Assembly (NCBI GenBank): GCA_037367405.1 | Contig: JAZKJV010011400.1 | Location: 248,001 to 312,000 of the forward strand | From: Ottelia alismoides | Lineage: Eukaryota; Streptophyta; Magnoliopsida; Alismatales; Hydrocharitaceae | Direction of reading: 5' to 3' | DNA: 64,000 bases | The notes under the pieces: model-generated | What the model saw: the letters and a program-made list of their open reading frames with translations, nothing else | Told to the model about the DNA's origin: nothing | Databases searched by the model: none | Shown: piece after piece, positions 52,460 through 63,894 of the stretch | How positions within the stretch are numbered: the stretch's first letter is position 1 | Layout: each line of letters starts with the position of its first letter | Position numbers and translations under genes: made by a program

Positions 52460-54058
52460 TTAGCCTCTACCGGTGGGACTGCTGAATTGCTCCCTGAATC
52501 TTTCGGGAACACTGCTGAGAAAGATCAAATCATCTTCGGTACCCGGGGTTGGACGCAAGGCTTCGGCTTTGTTGAGAGCTTCGTCGACTTTGGATTCATC
52601 GCCGCGCTCGCGAGCAATGACAGCCAACTCCAACCATGCCAGCGACTTGACCAGGTCATCCATGTCTTCTTTACCGATGATGTCCCGGCGCAGTATATCC
52701 TCAGCCTCGGACTTCTCTTTGTCGCTCTGCTGACGCAATTGGCGAGCTAGTTGTAACGACGCCTTGCCGGCATACAAGCGATTGGTCTTGTTGGCTTGAG
52801 GCGGAAAGAAGTACGGCACGGCTTCCCACAAATAACGATTGCGGGGCTTGGCATTGAACAGCGCATTGAGGTACTGAGCCTCGACCGTTTCTTGTCGCGG
52901 TACACCGAAGTGCATGTTCTGACTGTTACCAAACATCGTCGGTCGAGGGCGAAGTTGTGCAAGCATGCTGCCGCCAGCCAGAGCGATGCCAATCATCACC
53001 AACATGAACGCCACCTGAATCCATTTGCGACCCTGGCGTTGTCGCAGCCGATTGAGTTGTTCTTGTAAGCGCAGGGTGGCTGGCAGCGGCGCAGCGTTGT
53101 GATTGGACGCAGTGACTCCAGGCAATGGAATCGTCTGCTCCGGCCAGTGCTCGGCCAGGCCATTGTTTCGATCCGCCTTGAGCGTGGTGAGCACATCATC
53201 GGGACTGCTGAAACGCTCCTCTGGCTTCTTGGCCAGCAAGCGATCGATCAGTTTGACCAACGACTTAGGGGCATCTTCCCGCAGTTCGGCCAGCGTGGGA
53301 GGTTGAGCTTGAACGTGCTGCATGGCCAGTGCCAGCGGAGTCTCGCCTGAAAACGGTGGCTTGCCAGCCAGCATATGAAAGAGCGTTACCCCCAGCGAAT
53401 ACAAATCGCTTCGCACATCGACTTCGCCATCCTGCAATTGTTCCGGGCTCATGTACATCGGCGTACCAAGCGTCGTACCGGCGCGAGTCAATTTCGGGTC
53501 GTCGAAGAGCAGGCGGGCCAGACCAAAGTCGGTGACCTTAACATCGCCATCGCTGGTCAGCAGAATATTCTCGGGCTTGATATCGCGATGCACGATTCCC
53601 GCTGACGAGGATTTTTTCAGTGCGGCCAAAGTCTGCAGCAGGATGCTGAGCGCTTCGCGGATGCTCAGCTTGCCTTTCTGTTCCAAGTATTGCCTGAGGT
53701 TTGTGCCAGCCACATATTCTTGTGCAATGAATCGCAGGGCTTCGCCCGGTGGGCTGGCAGCGCCCGCGTCGACATTCGGCTCTTGCTGACCGACATCGTA
53801 AACTTGAACAATGTTGGGATGCACCAGCGAAGCGGCGGCCCGGGCCTCTTGCAGAAAGCGCTGCAGGTTGGCTTCATCGGCGGCCAGCGAAGGTCGCAGA
53901 ACTTTGACTGCCGCCGCTCGATGCAGTTCATCGTGCATGCCGAAGTACACGTCAGCCATGCCACCGCTACCGATCTTGTGCATGATCGTGTAGGGACCCA
54001 AACGAAATCCTTCCGGAAGTTCGCTCAGCTTGGGATCGCTTGGGTGAGATGTGCTCAT
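52460..54058 (-). CDS. Membrane Ser/Thr protein kinase (Hanks type)
   Basis: The 532-residue protein has a Gly-rich loop (KIGSGGMADVYFG), Lys52 in AAVKVL, a catalytic loop HRDIKPENIL with Asp159, DFG at 177-179 and a GTPMYMSPEQL activation segment: an active eukaryotic-type kinase. One transmembrane helix lies at about 345-365, and an extracytoplasmic part of about 165 residues follows without PASTA repeats. The start overlaps the ksgA stop (ATGA), so the two are coupled. The substrate is unknown. Confidence 0.93.
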   Translation of the reverse strand: MSTSHPSDPKLSELPEGFRLGPYTIMHKIGSGGMADVYFGMHDELHRAAAVKVLRPSLAADEANLQRFLQEARAAASLVHPNIVQVYDVGQQEPNVDAGAASPPGEALRFIAQEYVAGTNLRQYLEQKGKLSIREALSILLQTLAALKKSSSAGIVHRDIKPENILLTSDGDVKVTDFGLARLLFDDPKLTRAGTTLGTPMYMSPEQLQDGEVDVRSDLYSLGVTLFHMLAGKPPFSGETPLALAMQHVQAQPPTLAELREDAPKSLVKLIDRLLAKKPEERFSSPDDVLTTLKADRNNGLAEHWPEQTIPLPGVTASNHNAAPLPATLRLQEQLNRLRQRQGRKWIQVAFMLVMIGIALAGGSMLAQLRPRPTMFGNSQNMHFGVPRQETVEAQYLNALFNAKPRNRYLWEAVPYFFPPQANKTNRLYAGKASLQLARQLRQQSDKEKSEAEDILRRDIIGKEDMDDLVKSLAWLELAVIARERGDESKVDEALNKAEALRPTPGTEDDLIFLSSVPERFREQFSSPTGRG

Positions 54059-54990
54059 GAGGGTTTATTTCGCTTCTTGGTGCTGGATTGGTCCGCTTGC
54101 CAATAGGGCAGGGCGGTCTTGGCCAGTTCGATCATCTCTTCGACCGTCAATTGTTCGGCGCGAATATCGGGGCGAATCTCCAGCTTGGCCAAGATCGCAT
54201 CGACCGACTCTTTATCCAGATGTCCTTTCATGCCACCGATCAATGCGCTACGCAGAAACTTGCGGCGGTGCAGAAATGTGCCGCGTACAAACTCGTGGAA
54301 GAACTCGACGTTGCCGATGCGATCACGCAGGACCTTCTGGGTACGAATGTCGACGATCGCTGAATCAACTTTGGGTCGAGGCCAGAAAACGGATGGTGGC
54401 ATGATTCGCACGATCTCGGCTTTGGCCTGAGCCTGAATCCAGATGCTCAGCGCGCCGTAGTCCTTTGTTCGAGGCTCGGCCACGATGCGTTCGGCCAGCT
54501 CTTTCTGAATAGTCACTACGATGCGCGAAGGCCATGGCTGGACACTCAAGAGATTGGAGATGATCGGGGTGGCCACGTTGTAAGGCAAGTTGGCGACCAG
54601 TTTCAATTTACTACCCGGCACCGCAGCCAGTTTGGCTCGCAGAGTTTCCAGCACCACCGGATCAAACTGACTCTTGTTCTTCAGCGCGTCCAGTTCCAGC
54701 AGCGTCACGTTGTCAAACGATTCCAACTCTTGCTTGGCCAACGGCACGATGTGCGAATCGATTTCGACCGTCACTACATGGGCCGCGCTGGCAGCCAATA
54801 GTCTGGTCAGCGAACCCATGCCGGTGCCAACTTCCAAGACCACGTCTTTGGCTGTTAACTGCGCGCTGCGCGCGATCAGTTCAACCAGGTTCAGGTCGAT
54901 CAGAAAGTTCTGGCCAAAGCGTGTTTTGGGCTCGATGCCCACGCTCTCCAGACGATGGGCCAGGTAGCTGAGCGTTTGTCGTGGCGACAT
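54055..54990 (-). CDS. rsmA: 16S rRNA dimethyladenosine transferase KsgA/RsmA
   Basis: The 311-residue protein dimethylates A1518 and A1519 of 16S rRNA during 30S maturation. It has an N-terminal RFGQNFLID box, SAM motif LEVGTGMGSLT, acidic VEIDSHI, and catalytic NLPYNVATPI. The C-terminal domain is slightly longer than the E. coli protein, ending with a Lys-rich tail. Its stop overlaps the kinase start, and it begins 2 bp after the riboflavin synthase stop, forming a tight three-gene operon. Confidence 0.95.
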   Translation of the reverse strand: MSPRQTLSYLAHRLESVGIEPKTRFGQNFLIDLNLVELIARSAQLTAKDVVLEVGTGMGSLTRLLAASAAHVVTVEIDSHIVPLAKQELESFDNVTLLELDALKNKSQFDPVVLETLRAKLAAVPGSKLKLVANLPYNVATPIISNLLSVQPWPSRIVVTIQKELAERIVAEPRTKDYGALSIWIQAQAKAEIVRIMPPSVFWPRPKVDSAIVDIRTQKVLRDRIGNVEFFHEFVRGTFLHRRKFLRSALIGGMKGHLDKESVDAILAKLEIRPDIRAEQLTVEEMIELAKTALPYWQADQSSTKKRNKPS

Positions 54991-54992
54991 AA

Positions 54993-55637
54993 TTAAGCCT
55001 GGGCCTCCACCGCCATGGGTGCCTGGGGCCCGGCAGCAGCGACCGGCGCATCAAAGTTCATTTGTCGCTGCACATACTTGGCCAGCATATCGGTTTCCAA
55101 GTGCACCCAATCGCCCTCTTTCAACTTACCCAACGTCGTTACCTGTAATGTGTGAGGAATAAGGGCAACTGAGAATTGTGTGTGCGAGACCTCGACCAGG
55201 GTTAAACTGACACCATCCACGCAAATGGAGCCTTTGGAAACCATCTGGCGCATCAAACCCGGCGCAGCGGAAAAGTAAATCGTCGACCACTCAGCATCGT
55301 CGCGGCGTTGGGTGACCTGTCCCAGACCATCGACATGCCCGCTGACCAGATGGCCACCGATCCGGTCACCCAGCCGCATGGCTCGCTCCAGGTTGACCAG
55401 GTTGCCCGGTACAAGCGAGCCGAGGCGCGTCCGCGACAGGGTTTCCAGTCCGGCTTGAAAAACCATGGACTCTTGGTTGAGTTCGACAATCGTCAGACAG
55501 CAACCATTAACAGCGATGCTGTCCCCCAACTGACAATCATCAAAGATGGCGGGACGGGCGAGAATCAACCGCTTGCCGGCTGCTTCGGGGACTATATCAA
55601 GCACTGGGCTTTGTGTTTCGACCAAACCAGTAAACAT
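54993..55637 (-). CDS. ribE: Riboflavin synthase alpha subunit
   Basis: The 214-residue protein is made of two lumazine-binding repeats, MFTGLVETQSPV with AVNGCCLTIVEL and VSGHVDGLGQV, then ICVDGVSLTLVEV. It converts two 6,7-dimethyl-8-ribityllumazines to riboflavin and its precursor. The last 20 residues are an extra Ala/Pro tail beyond the usual end. It is the first gene of the ribE-rsmA-kinase unit. No FMN riboswitch is visible upstream. Confidence 0.95.
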   Translation of the reverse strand: MFTGLVETQSPVLDIVPEAAGKRLILARPAIFDDCQLGDSIAVNGCCLTIVELNQESMVFQAGLETLSRTRLGSLVPGNLVNLERAMRLGDRIGGHLVSGHVDGLGQVTQRRDDAEWSTIYFSAAPGLMRQMVSKGSICVDGVSLTLVEVSHTQFSVALIPHTLQVTTLGKLKEGDWVHLETDMLAKYVQRQMNFDAPVAAAGPQAPMAVEAQA

Positions 55638-55706
55638 GGAAGCTGAAATTCGTGGAAGGCGGAGCGGAAGGCCACTAGTCGCGTTTGGGCACTTGGCACA
55701 AAATAA

Positions 55707-57095
<1,389 letters not shown>

Positions 57096-57346
57096 GCAGT
57101 ACGCAGCCAGGGAGTGACAATACCCTTCGGGTGGCACTGGCATGGCCGCAGACCTGGCCAGTGCATGAACGAAGTGCTTGTAGCCCAGCAGCATCACGAG
57201 AGGCTCCAACGGGTCGAAGTAACCAGACGTCCATGGCTAATACTACCCCAATGCCTTACTACCCAGGTAGCACTGGCTTGAGCGCCCCAGGGCAAAAGTC
57301 TGGGTATTACAGGCTCTGATTACTTCGAGATGTCGGCAACTCTCTG

Positions 57347-57495
57347 ATTGGACAGCACCACTGGGTAAGCTGGGTCGCCACCGCCTGCTAGACGTTGGAC
57401 GCGAAAGTTGAGGCTTTCCACCGCTTGGCAGCGGTGGCTACGAAGACTGTAACCAGTGAAATTGTCCAGAGTGCCAATCGGCGCTGTCCAACTAA
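57347..57495. repeat. Complete MITE-like repeat (149 bp)
   Basis: The ends are imperfect terminal inverted repeats, TTGGACAGC(A/G)CC(A/G) on the left and GGCGCTGTCCAACTAA on the right. The interior contains a pair of hairpin arms around CCACCGCTTGGCAGCGGTGG. It occupies the 412-bp gap after enolase (57096-57507), which otherwise has no gene. Related copies are at 38052/40047-40166 and 63895-64000. Confidence 0.82.
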
Positions 57496-57507
57496 GGATC
57501 GGTATCT

Positions 57508-58848
57508 CTAACGCAGTAATTCCAGGGCTGTGGCCACGTGGGTTTTGATGCCAGTGGCCAGTGCCTCTTCAGCATCGGGAAAGAAGAAAGGTGAGTGCAA
57601 GGATGGTGGCACTTGCCCTAGCTCTTTGTATCGGTCCAAGCGCTGCTGCGAGACCGCGCCCAAGCGAACCATCACGATCGGTACACCAGCCAGGCCGAAC
57701 TGACTGAAGTCTTCGCCACCCATGACCGGCTCCATATCCAAAACGTTTTCTTCGCCCAAAGCCTTGGCATAGACAGCCGTCAAACGCTCGGTCAGTTGTT
57801 TATCATTCTCCAGGGCAGGCGTTCCTTCCGAGACGCTGATGAGCGGTTCAGGTGCGTTATAGGCCGAAGCGATTGCCAGAGCCCGCCGCTTGATCGACTT
57901 CAAGATCTTCTCGCGGACCGCTTGCGTGTAACTGCGAACCGTTATCTGCAAGTGGCAACTGTCACCGATAATGTTGTGCTTGGTACCACCGTGAATAGCA
58001 CCAACGGTAACCACCGCCGGTTCGATCGGCTTCATCTCGCGCGAGACAATCGTTTGCAACGAGAGCACTAGCTCTGCAGCTTGTACGATCGGGTCGACAG
58101 TCGTATCGGGCGCGGCGCCATGACCTCCGCGACCACGGACTTCGATATCGACCGAGTCGACGTTGGCCAGCGAATAACCCGCCCGCAGCGCGATCTTGCC
58201 TGTCGGCGTCGAACTCTCCACATGCAAGGCCACGGCATAGTCGGGTTTGCCAAAACGCTGGAATAGCTTGTCATCCAGCATGGCCTTGGCACCACTGCCA
58301 CGCTCTTCGGCAGGCTGGCCAATCAACATCAACGTGCCATGCCACTGCGATTTATGAGCCGCCAGGTAGCGCCCGGCCCCAATCACGCAGGACATGTGCA
58401 TATCGTGACCACACGCATGCATCACGCCTGAGTTAGTGCCTGCATCGGTCAGCACGGTCTGCTTGGAAGCAAATGGCAAGTCGGTTTGCTCGGTCACCGG
58501 CAATGCATCCAGATCGGTGCGCAACATCAACATCGGCCCATCACCATTTTTCAGCACCCCGACCACTCCGTGACCGCCCACTTTCTCAGTCACTTCGAAG
58601 CCCGCTTCGCGAAACTGCCTGGCCACGTACCGGGCGGTGCCCTCTTCCTGAAAAGAAACTTCTGGATGCGTATGCAGCCAGCGATAATCCTCCAGCAACT
58701 TGGGCAAGTTAGGCTGCAGCCAGGCGTTTACTGCTTCGGACGCAGTTGCTGAAACAGGTCCATCAGCCCAGGTGCCAATCGGGCTGATCAGGCTGACACC
58801 AATCGCTAGCAAGCCACAGAGAAATCTTGGCATGACATGGTGATGCAT
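57508..58848 (-). CDS. M20-family amidohydrolase, exported
   Basis: The 446-residue protein has a signal peptide (residues 1-28, ending GTWADG). It is an M20D-type metal-dependent amidohydrolase: RTDLDALPV, the metal-binding HACGHDMHM, and EERGSGAKAML with catalytic Glu, plus the lid-domain RGRGGHGAAP and MGGEDFSQF. It cleaves N-acyl or peptide-like amides such as aminoacylated or hippurate-like substrates, and the specificity is not evident. Export to the periplasm is unusual but not rare for planctomycete members. Confidence 0.9.
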   Translation of the reverse strand: MHHHVMPRFLCGLLAIGVSLISPIGTWADGPVSATASEAVNAWLQPNLPKLLEDYRWLHTHPEVSFQEEGTARYVARQFREAGFEVTEKVGGHGVVGVLKNGDGPMLMLRTDLDALPVTEQTDLPFASKQTVLTDAGTNSGVMHACGHDMHMSCVIGAGRYLAAHKSQWHGTLMLIGQPAEERGSGAKAMLDDKLFQRFGKPDYAVALHVESSTPTGKIALRAGYSLANVDSVDIEVRGRGGHGAAPDTTVDPIVQAAELVLSLQTIVSREMKPIEPAVVTVGAIHGGTKHNIIGDSCHLQITVRSYTQAVREKILKSIKRRALAIASAYNAPEPLISVSEGTPALENDKQLTERLTAVYAKALGEENVLDMEPVMGGEDFSQFGLAGVPIVMVRLGAVSQQRLDRYKELGQVPPSLHSPFFFPDAEEALATGIKTHVATALELLR

Positions 58849-59052
58849 AAAAATGACAATCCTCTTGGAGAACTAGGCAATTTGCTACAGATAGACAAAC
58901 ACCGGATATCGAAAGTCGACATACTCCAGCGGGTAGGTTAGTTGGCAGATTTATTGAGGAACTTCATTATTGTAACGGGTACGGTCAGCCGCTACACTTC
59001 GGCCCCGAGCGGGCCAATATTCAAGACGCAAAGACCGGGCGAGTCATCGGCA

Positions 59053-59865
59053 ATGCCATCGAAATGCAACTGGCAAGTAACACGACGCAGCAGCCTGGCC
59101 TGGCTGGGGCTTTCGTTGAGTTGGTCGGCGATCGCCAGCCTAACTGCCAGAGCAACCGAACCATCCCTCAAATGGCCTTACGAAGTCGAAGCCGGTATCT
59201 TTCATATCCATGCCGACTTCGAGATCTCAACCAACAGCCAGTTTATCGGCGAGTTGGAGCAGTTGGTCAACGATGTAGGCCAGATGCTGAGCATGCCCGA
59301 GCCAACCGAAGCTATGCACATGGTGCTGTTTGATCGCGGCGAAGAGTATCGACGCTACATGGATCATTACTTTCCCAAGTTGCCCGCGCGACGCGCCCTG
59401 TTCATACAGCAACGGGGCACGGGAATGCTGTTCGCGCATCGCCATCCCGATATGGCAACCGATTTGCGGCACGAATCAGTGCACGCCATTTTGAATCAAT
59501 GCGACCGAACGTTACCTCTGTGGCTGGACGAAGGCTTGGCCGAGTACTTCGAAGTGGCCGCTAGTGAGCGCTGGAGTGGCCATCCGCATTTGCGATGGCT
59601 GAAGACGCTTTCGCTCAATGACGTACCCGACATTGCTCAGTTGGAACAATTGAACGATGTGGCCTTGATGAAGAGCGAGCACTATCGAGATGCTTGGGCT
59701 TGGGTCCATTTCTTGTTGCATCGCCGGCAATCGACGCGCACATTACTGACCAACCAACTAGCCGCCTTTCGCTCCGCCAGCGTGGTGGCGCCCTTGTCGC
59801 GCGACCTGGCTCAACAGTTTCCCAACTACCGTAGCGAGTTTATCTCGCATTTCAGCGCGTTGTAG
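59053..59865 (+). CDS. DUF1570-type secreted zinc-peptidase-like protein
   Basis: The 270-residue protein from ATG 59053 (MPSKCNWQ) has a signal peptide (RRSSLAWLGLSLSWSAIASLTARA). The mature part carries a gluzincin pattern, HESVH in LRHESVHAIL followed about 20 residues later by LWLDEGLAEYFE, as in the peptidase MA and DUF1570 group. Proteolytic activity is inferred. The frame is open back to 58942, but the leader would then be internal, so the downstream ATG is chosen. Confidence 0.8.
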   Translation: MPSKCNWQVTRRSSLAWLGLSLSWSAIASLTARATEPSLKWPYEVEAGIFHIHADFEISTNSQFIGELEQLVNDVGQMLSMPEPTEAMHMVLFDRGEEYRRYMDHYFPKLPARRALFIQQRGTGMLFAHRHPDMATDLRHESVHAILNQCDRTLPLWLDEGLAEYFEVAASERWSGHPHLRWLKTLSLNDVPDIAQLEQLNDVALMKSEHYRDAWAWVHFLLHRRQSTRTLLTNQLAAFRSASVVAPLSRDLAQQFPNYRSEFISHFSAL

Positions 59866-60105
59866 AGTCAGCTCTCCCGAGCCGCTAGCACTGCTAACCA
59901 AGTTTCTTCAAACCAAGCCATCCGCTGTAGTGGCTTGGTTCCACTGGGTGCTGGCGGCTGGGGACAGCCGCTCTACGCAGAGCACCGATTTCGGACTTGG
60001 CCCGGTAAGGCTACAATTGGCTTGTAAGCGAGCTCTGATAGCTGCTGGCCGCTGGGATTGCGGCCTTCCACGAGGGTGCGATTCTTGCATTGATAGCTGT
60101 TCGTT

Positions 60106-62745
60106 ATGACACAGGCTCAGGCCACTGCTTCTGTTACTCCCATGATGCGTCAGTACATGGAGGCCAAGGCCGCGTGTGGTGACGCACTGCTGCTGTTTCG
60201 CATGGGCGATTTCTACGAACTGTTCCACGAAGACGCCAAGATCGTGGCTCGCGTTCTGGGACTGACGCTGACCAGTCGCGACAAAGGCGAGAACCCGATC
60301 CCCATGGCCGGGTTCCCCTATCATCAGCTGGAAGGTTACCTGGCCAAGCTGATTCGCAGCGGCTACCGCGTAGCGGTTTGCGAACAAGTGGAAGACCCGC
60401 GCGAGGCCAAAAGTATCGTCAAACGCGAAGTCACGCGCATCGTCACTGCCGGCACGCTGACCGACGACGCTCTGCTAGACCCGCGCGTGACCAATTTGCT
60501 GGTCTGCGTTTACACCCCCAAGCCTGGCCGAGGTAATGAGGGTCAGGAAAAGCGAGTCGGGATCGCTTGGGCAGAGCTGTCTACCGGCAAGTTTCAAGCA
60601 GGAGTCTTTAATGCATCGAGCGTGCGCGATGAACTAGCCAGGCTGGAACCATCGGAAGTCTTGATCCGCGACGATGATGGATCGATCTCAGCCGACGCGC
60701 TGGATACGTGGGCACTGACTCTCCGGCCGGTTTGGCAATTCGGTTTGGAGGAAGCCCAGCGACAACTGTGCCATCACTTTGGCGTGCACAATCTGGCAGG
60801 TATGGGCTGGGAAAGTGCCGAGGATACACCGGCCCTGTGTGCAGCGGGCGCGATTCTCGCGTACTTGACAGAAACCCAGCGGACCTCGATCAATCATGTG
60901 CGGCAACTGATTCCGTATCGCGTGGGCACTTGCTTGGAGATTGACGCCGCCACGCGCCGCAGTCTCGAATTGACTCATACGATGCGCACCGGCCAGCGCG
61001 AAGGCTCGCTCCTGGAAGTGCTCGACCAGACGGTTACGCCCATGGGCGCGCGGATGTTATCCAGTTGGCTGGCCGCGCCGCTGGTGGATGTCCCAAGCAT
61101 CGAAATGCGCCAAGGTGCAATCGACGAACTGATGCGCGACGAACGTCTGCGAACATCGCTCCGCGACGCGCTCAGCGAGATCTATGACCTGGAACGCTTG
61201 CTGTCGCGCGTTTGCACGCAACGCGCTAGCCCACGCGATTTGAAGCAAGTTCAACAAACGCTGGCACAGATTCCAAAAATTAAGAGCTTGCTGGCCAGCC
61301 GACGTAGCGAGTTATTGACGCAACTCGAGCGTGCAATGCCGCTGTGCGATCAGTTGCACTTGCGTTTGCAAGCGGCCTTGGCCGATGAGTGTCCAGCGCT
61401 GGCTCGCGACGGTGGCTTCATCCGAGCCGGTTACGATGTTCGCTTGGATGAACTGCGTGAACTGGCCAGTGGCGGCAAACAATGGCTGGCCAGGTACCAA
61501 GGCGAACAGATTCAGCGAACTGGCATTACCAGCCTGAAGATCGGCTTCACCTCGGTCTTTGGCTATTACTTGGAAGTCACCAATGCCCACAAAGACAAGA
61601 TCCCGCTGGATTACGTGCGTAAGCAAACGCTCAAAAATGCCGAGCGTTATATCACCGACGAACTGAAGCAGTACGAGTCGAAGATTCTCTCGGCCGAAGA
61701 GGAATCGACTCTGCTGGAGCTGACACTCTTTGGTGAACTGCGCGAAGCAGTGATCGAACACGTGTCCGAGTTGCAGCAAGCGGCCTGGCTGTTGGCGGAA
61801 CTGGATGTATTATGCGGTCTGGCAGCTTTGGCTCGCAAACAGGGCTATGTGCGCCCCCGAATCACCGAGCGACCAGAGTTGGATATTCAAGGCGGACGCC
61901 ATCCGATTCTGGATGTTTGCTTGCCGACGGGCACCTTTGTGGCCAACGATGCCACGGTCAGTCCCGAGACTGGCATCATCATGCTGATTACCGGTCCCAA
62001 CATGGCTGGTAAAAGCACCTACATTCGGCAGATCGCACTGCTGACGATCATGGCCCAAATCGGGAGCTTTGTGCCGGCTCAGAGCGCCACCATTGGTATT
62101 GCCGACCGCGTCTTTGCTCGCGTGGGAGCCAGCGATGAACTGGCTCGTGGCCAAAGTACCTTCATGGTCGAGATGGTGGAGACAGCGCGTATTCTGAATA
62201 CGGCGACCGCGCAGAGCGTGATCATCCTGGACGAAATCGGACGCGGCACCAGCACCTACGATGGGCTGAGCCTGGCGTGGGCAATCGTCGAGCACCTGCA
62301 TGACCAGGTCAACGCGCGGACCTTTTTTGCCACGCACTATCATGAGTTGACTCAATTGGAGAAATCGCTGCCCCGCGTCCGCAATTTGAACGTGGCGGTC
62401 AAAGAGTGGGACGAGAACATTGTGTTCTTGCATCGCATCGTGCCCGGCGGCGCGGACAAGAGCTACGGTATTCACGTGGCCAGGCTGGCTGGCGTACCGC
62501 AGTCGATCAACGAGCGGGCCAAGGACATCTTGGCGCAGCTAGAGATGGACCACGTCAACAAGTACGGTGACTCCAAAATCACACCACCCCGCCGGGCTGC
62601 GAAGTCCCCCATCCAGTTGACCTTGTTCGACTTTGGCGAACATCCGGTGGTTGATAAGCTGCGCGAGCTTGACCTCTCGAGCCTCGATTCTGCGGCGGCC
62701 CTTGATATCTTGAAGCAACTGAAGGCTGAAACCGATAAAAAGTGA
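60106..62745 (+). CDS. mutS: DNA mismatch repair protein MutS
   Basis: The 879-residue protein has the mismatch-contacting Phe-x-Glu in GDFYELF (domain I). Connector, lever and clamp domains follow, then the ATPase with Walker A GPNMAGKST, DEIGRGTSTYDG Walker B and the THYHEL switch. It recognises mismatches and recruits MutL. A C-terminal tetramerisation-like tail (QLTLFDFGEHPVVDKLREL) is present. It is full length with no disruption, so the many repeats nearby are not due to loss of this gene. Confidence 0.97.
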   Translation: MTQAQATASVTPMMRQYMEAKAACGDALLLFRMGDFYELFHEDAKIVARVLGLTLTSRDKGENPIPMAGFPYHQLEGYLAKLIRSGYRVAVCEQVEDPREAKSIVKREVTRIVTAGTLTDDALLDPRVTNLLVCVYTPKPGRGNEGQEKRVGIAWAELSTGKFQAGVFNASSVRDELARLEPSEVLIRDDDGSISADALDTWALTLRPVWQFGLEEAQRQLCHHFGVHNLAGMGWESAEDTPALCAAGAILAYLTETQRTSINHVRQLIPYRVGTCLEIDAATRRSLELTHTMRTGQREGSLLEVLDQTVTPMGARMLSSWLAAPLVDVPSIEMRQGAIDELMRDERLRTSLRDALSEIYDLERLLSRVCTQRASPRDLKQVQQTLAQIPKIKSLLASRRSELLTQLERAMPLCDQLHLRLQAALADECPALARDGGFIRAGYDVRLDELRELASGGKQWLARYQGEQIQRTGITSLKIGFTSVFGYYLEVTNAHKDKIPLDYVRKQTLKNAERYITDELKQYESKILSAEEESTLLELTLFGELREAVIEHVSELQQAAWLLAELDVLCGLAALARKQGYVRPRITERPELDIQGGRHPILDVCLPTGTFVANDATVSPETGIIMLITGPNMAGKSTYIRQIALLTIMAQIGSFVPAQSATIGIADRVFARVGASDELARGQSTFMVEMVETARILNTATAQSVIILDEIGRGTSTYDGLSLAWAIVEHLHDQVNARTFFATHYHELTQLEKSLPRVRNLNVAVKEWDENIVFLHRIVPGGADKSYGIHVARLAGVPQSINERAKDILAQLEMDHVNKYGDSKITPPRRAAKSPIQLTLFDFGEHPVVDKLRELDLSSLDSAAALDILKQLKAETDKK

Positions 62746-62871
62746 GCCGGGCCAATGAGCCGCGAGGAGTTTCTGGGGTGCTCATTCCCAAAAACCATGG
62801 CTCAGACGCCCCAGGGTGCCTTGACCATTCCGGTGCCCCCTGATAGAAATTGACGCACACATTCAATGACC

Positions 62872-62944
62872 GGCCCCTTCGTCTAGCGGCCTAGGACATC
62901 GCCCTTTCACGGCGGCAACATGGGTTCGATTCCCATAGGGGTCA
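62872..62944 (+). tRNA. tRNA-Glu (anticodon UUC)
   Basis: A cloverleaf folds over 73 nt: acceptor arms GGCCCCT and AGGGGTC (one G-U pair), loop CTTTCAC with anticodon TTC at 62906-62908, and T arm TGGGTTCGATTCCCA. The discriminator is A and no CCA is encoded. Confidence 0.95.
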
Positions 62945-62952
62945 TTCAAAGT

Positions 62953-62983
62953 AGAGCGGCTCTCCCGAGCCGCTATTTTTTTC
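62953..62983 (+). terminator. Rho-independent terminator after tRNA-Glu
   Basis: A perfect stem AGCGGCTC / GAGCCGCT with loop TCCC is followed by ATTTTTTTT, 10 bp downstream of the tRNA. Confidence 0.88.
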
Positions 62984-63034
62984 GCAGCATTCTTGCTGCT
63001 GCTAAGGTTGCGAGCGGGGCTTGCGGCTGAGCTT

Positions 63035-63112
63035 CCGACGCGGCGCGTCGGGGATACATTTTCCGACGCAGCGCGTCGGGCTACACGGCGCGTCGGGCTA
63101 CGTCTTCGGGCT
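63035..63112. repeat. GGCGCGTCGGGCTAC dispersed repeats
   Basis: Four degenerate copies of TTCCGACG(C)GGCGCGTCGGG(C)TAC, the unit also found after intI at 27042-27105. Confidence 0.78.
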
Positions 63113-63866
63113 ACGCGTTCTTTAGGCGATTTACTTCTCGGTTGGTTAGCTTTCTTAGCAGGCCGCTGGATTTCATTTGGTTCACGCGGCGCTGTGACTT
63201 TTTCATGTAGAAGTCAACCGCGTCGGCGTGAGCGATCCGGGGGATGGTGCGCTGGGCGATGCGATGTTGATGCTGAGTCCACATCCGACGCAAACTGGAC
63301 TGGACCGAGTGGTAGTGGGCGTCGAGAAAGGGCAACTTCACCGCGTCGCTCCATGCCAGATGCTGCGGTTCGGTAGCCACGGTCGCCACTTCGGGATCCT
63401 CCGTGGCGTAACTGTTCAGCTCCAGCGACACGCTCCGCTCCATGCCTTGCGCACCGAGCATCGTGAACCACTCGAGCAGTGCCAGAGTCTGGCCGCTCTC
63501 ATGTATCAACAACGCGTTACACTGCTGGCGCTGGCCAATGGTTAGAGGTTGCCTGTACTGAACGTTATGAAACTTCAGATCAAACAATTGCTCTCGCAGC
63601 GGAGCCCACTGCGCGATGGCTGCCGCGGGTATGGCAGCTTCGTCGATAATCTTGGAATACTCAGCACCAGCTAAGCCATAAGTGGGCGGGACATACCAGC
63701 CAATCGCATGGCGAACGCGCAGCTTGATCGCCACCCAACGAGCAATAAAGCGCGGCACCTGACTGCTGAATGCCTTGACAGCAATCTGGTATGGGACCGC
63801 CGAGACTTCAACGCAGTAATAATCAATGGGTTGATGGTTCTCCACGGTTACCTCTTTGGCTCCCAT
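63111..63866 (-). CDS. Hypothetical protein
   Basis: The 251-residue protein from ATG 63866 (MGAKEVTVENHQPIDYY) is used because the longer frame to 63974 runs into the MITE-like repeat. It is a soluble, basic, His/Arg/Trp-rich protein with a very basic C-terminal 60 residues (DFYMKKSQRRVNQMKSSGLLRKLTNREVNRLKNA). No known domain is recognised. The alternating hydrophobic texture in the first half suggests a globular fold. Confidence 0.6.
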   Translation of the reverse strand: MGAKEVTVENHQPIDYYCVEVSAVPYQIAVKAFSSQVPRFIARWVAIKLRVRHAIGWYVPPTYGLAGAEYSKIIDEAAIPAAAIAQWAPLREQLFDLKFHNVQYRQPLTIGQRQQCNALLIHESGQTLALLEWFTMLGAQGMERSVSLELNSYATEDPEVATVATEPQHLAWSDAVKLPFLDAHYHSVQSSLRRMWTQHQHRIAQRTIPRIAHADAVDFYMKKSQRRVNQMKSSGLLRKLTNREVNRLKNA

Positions 63867-63894
63867 TGAAGCGTCCAATACTGAATTAAGACAC

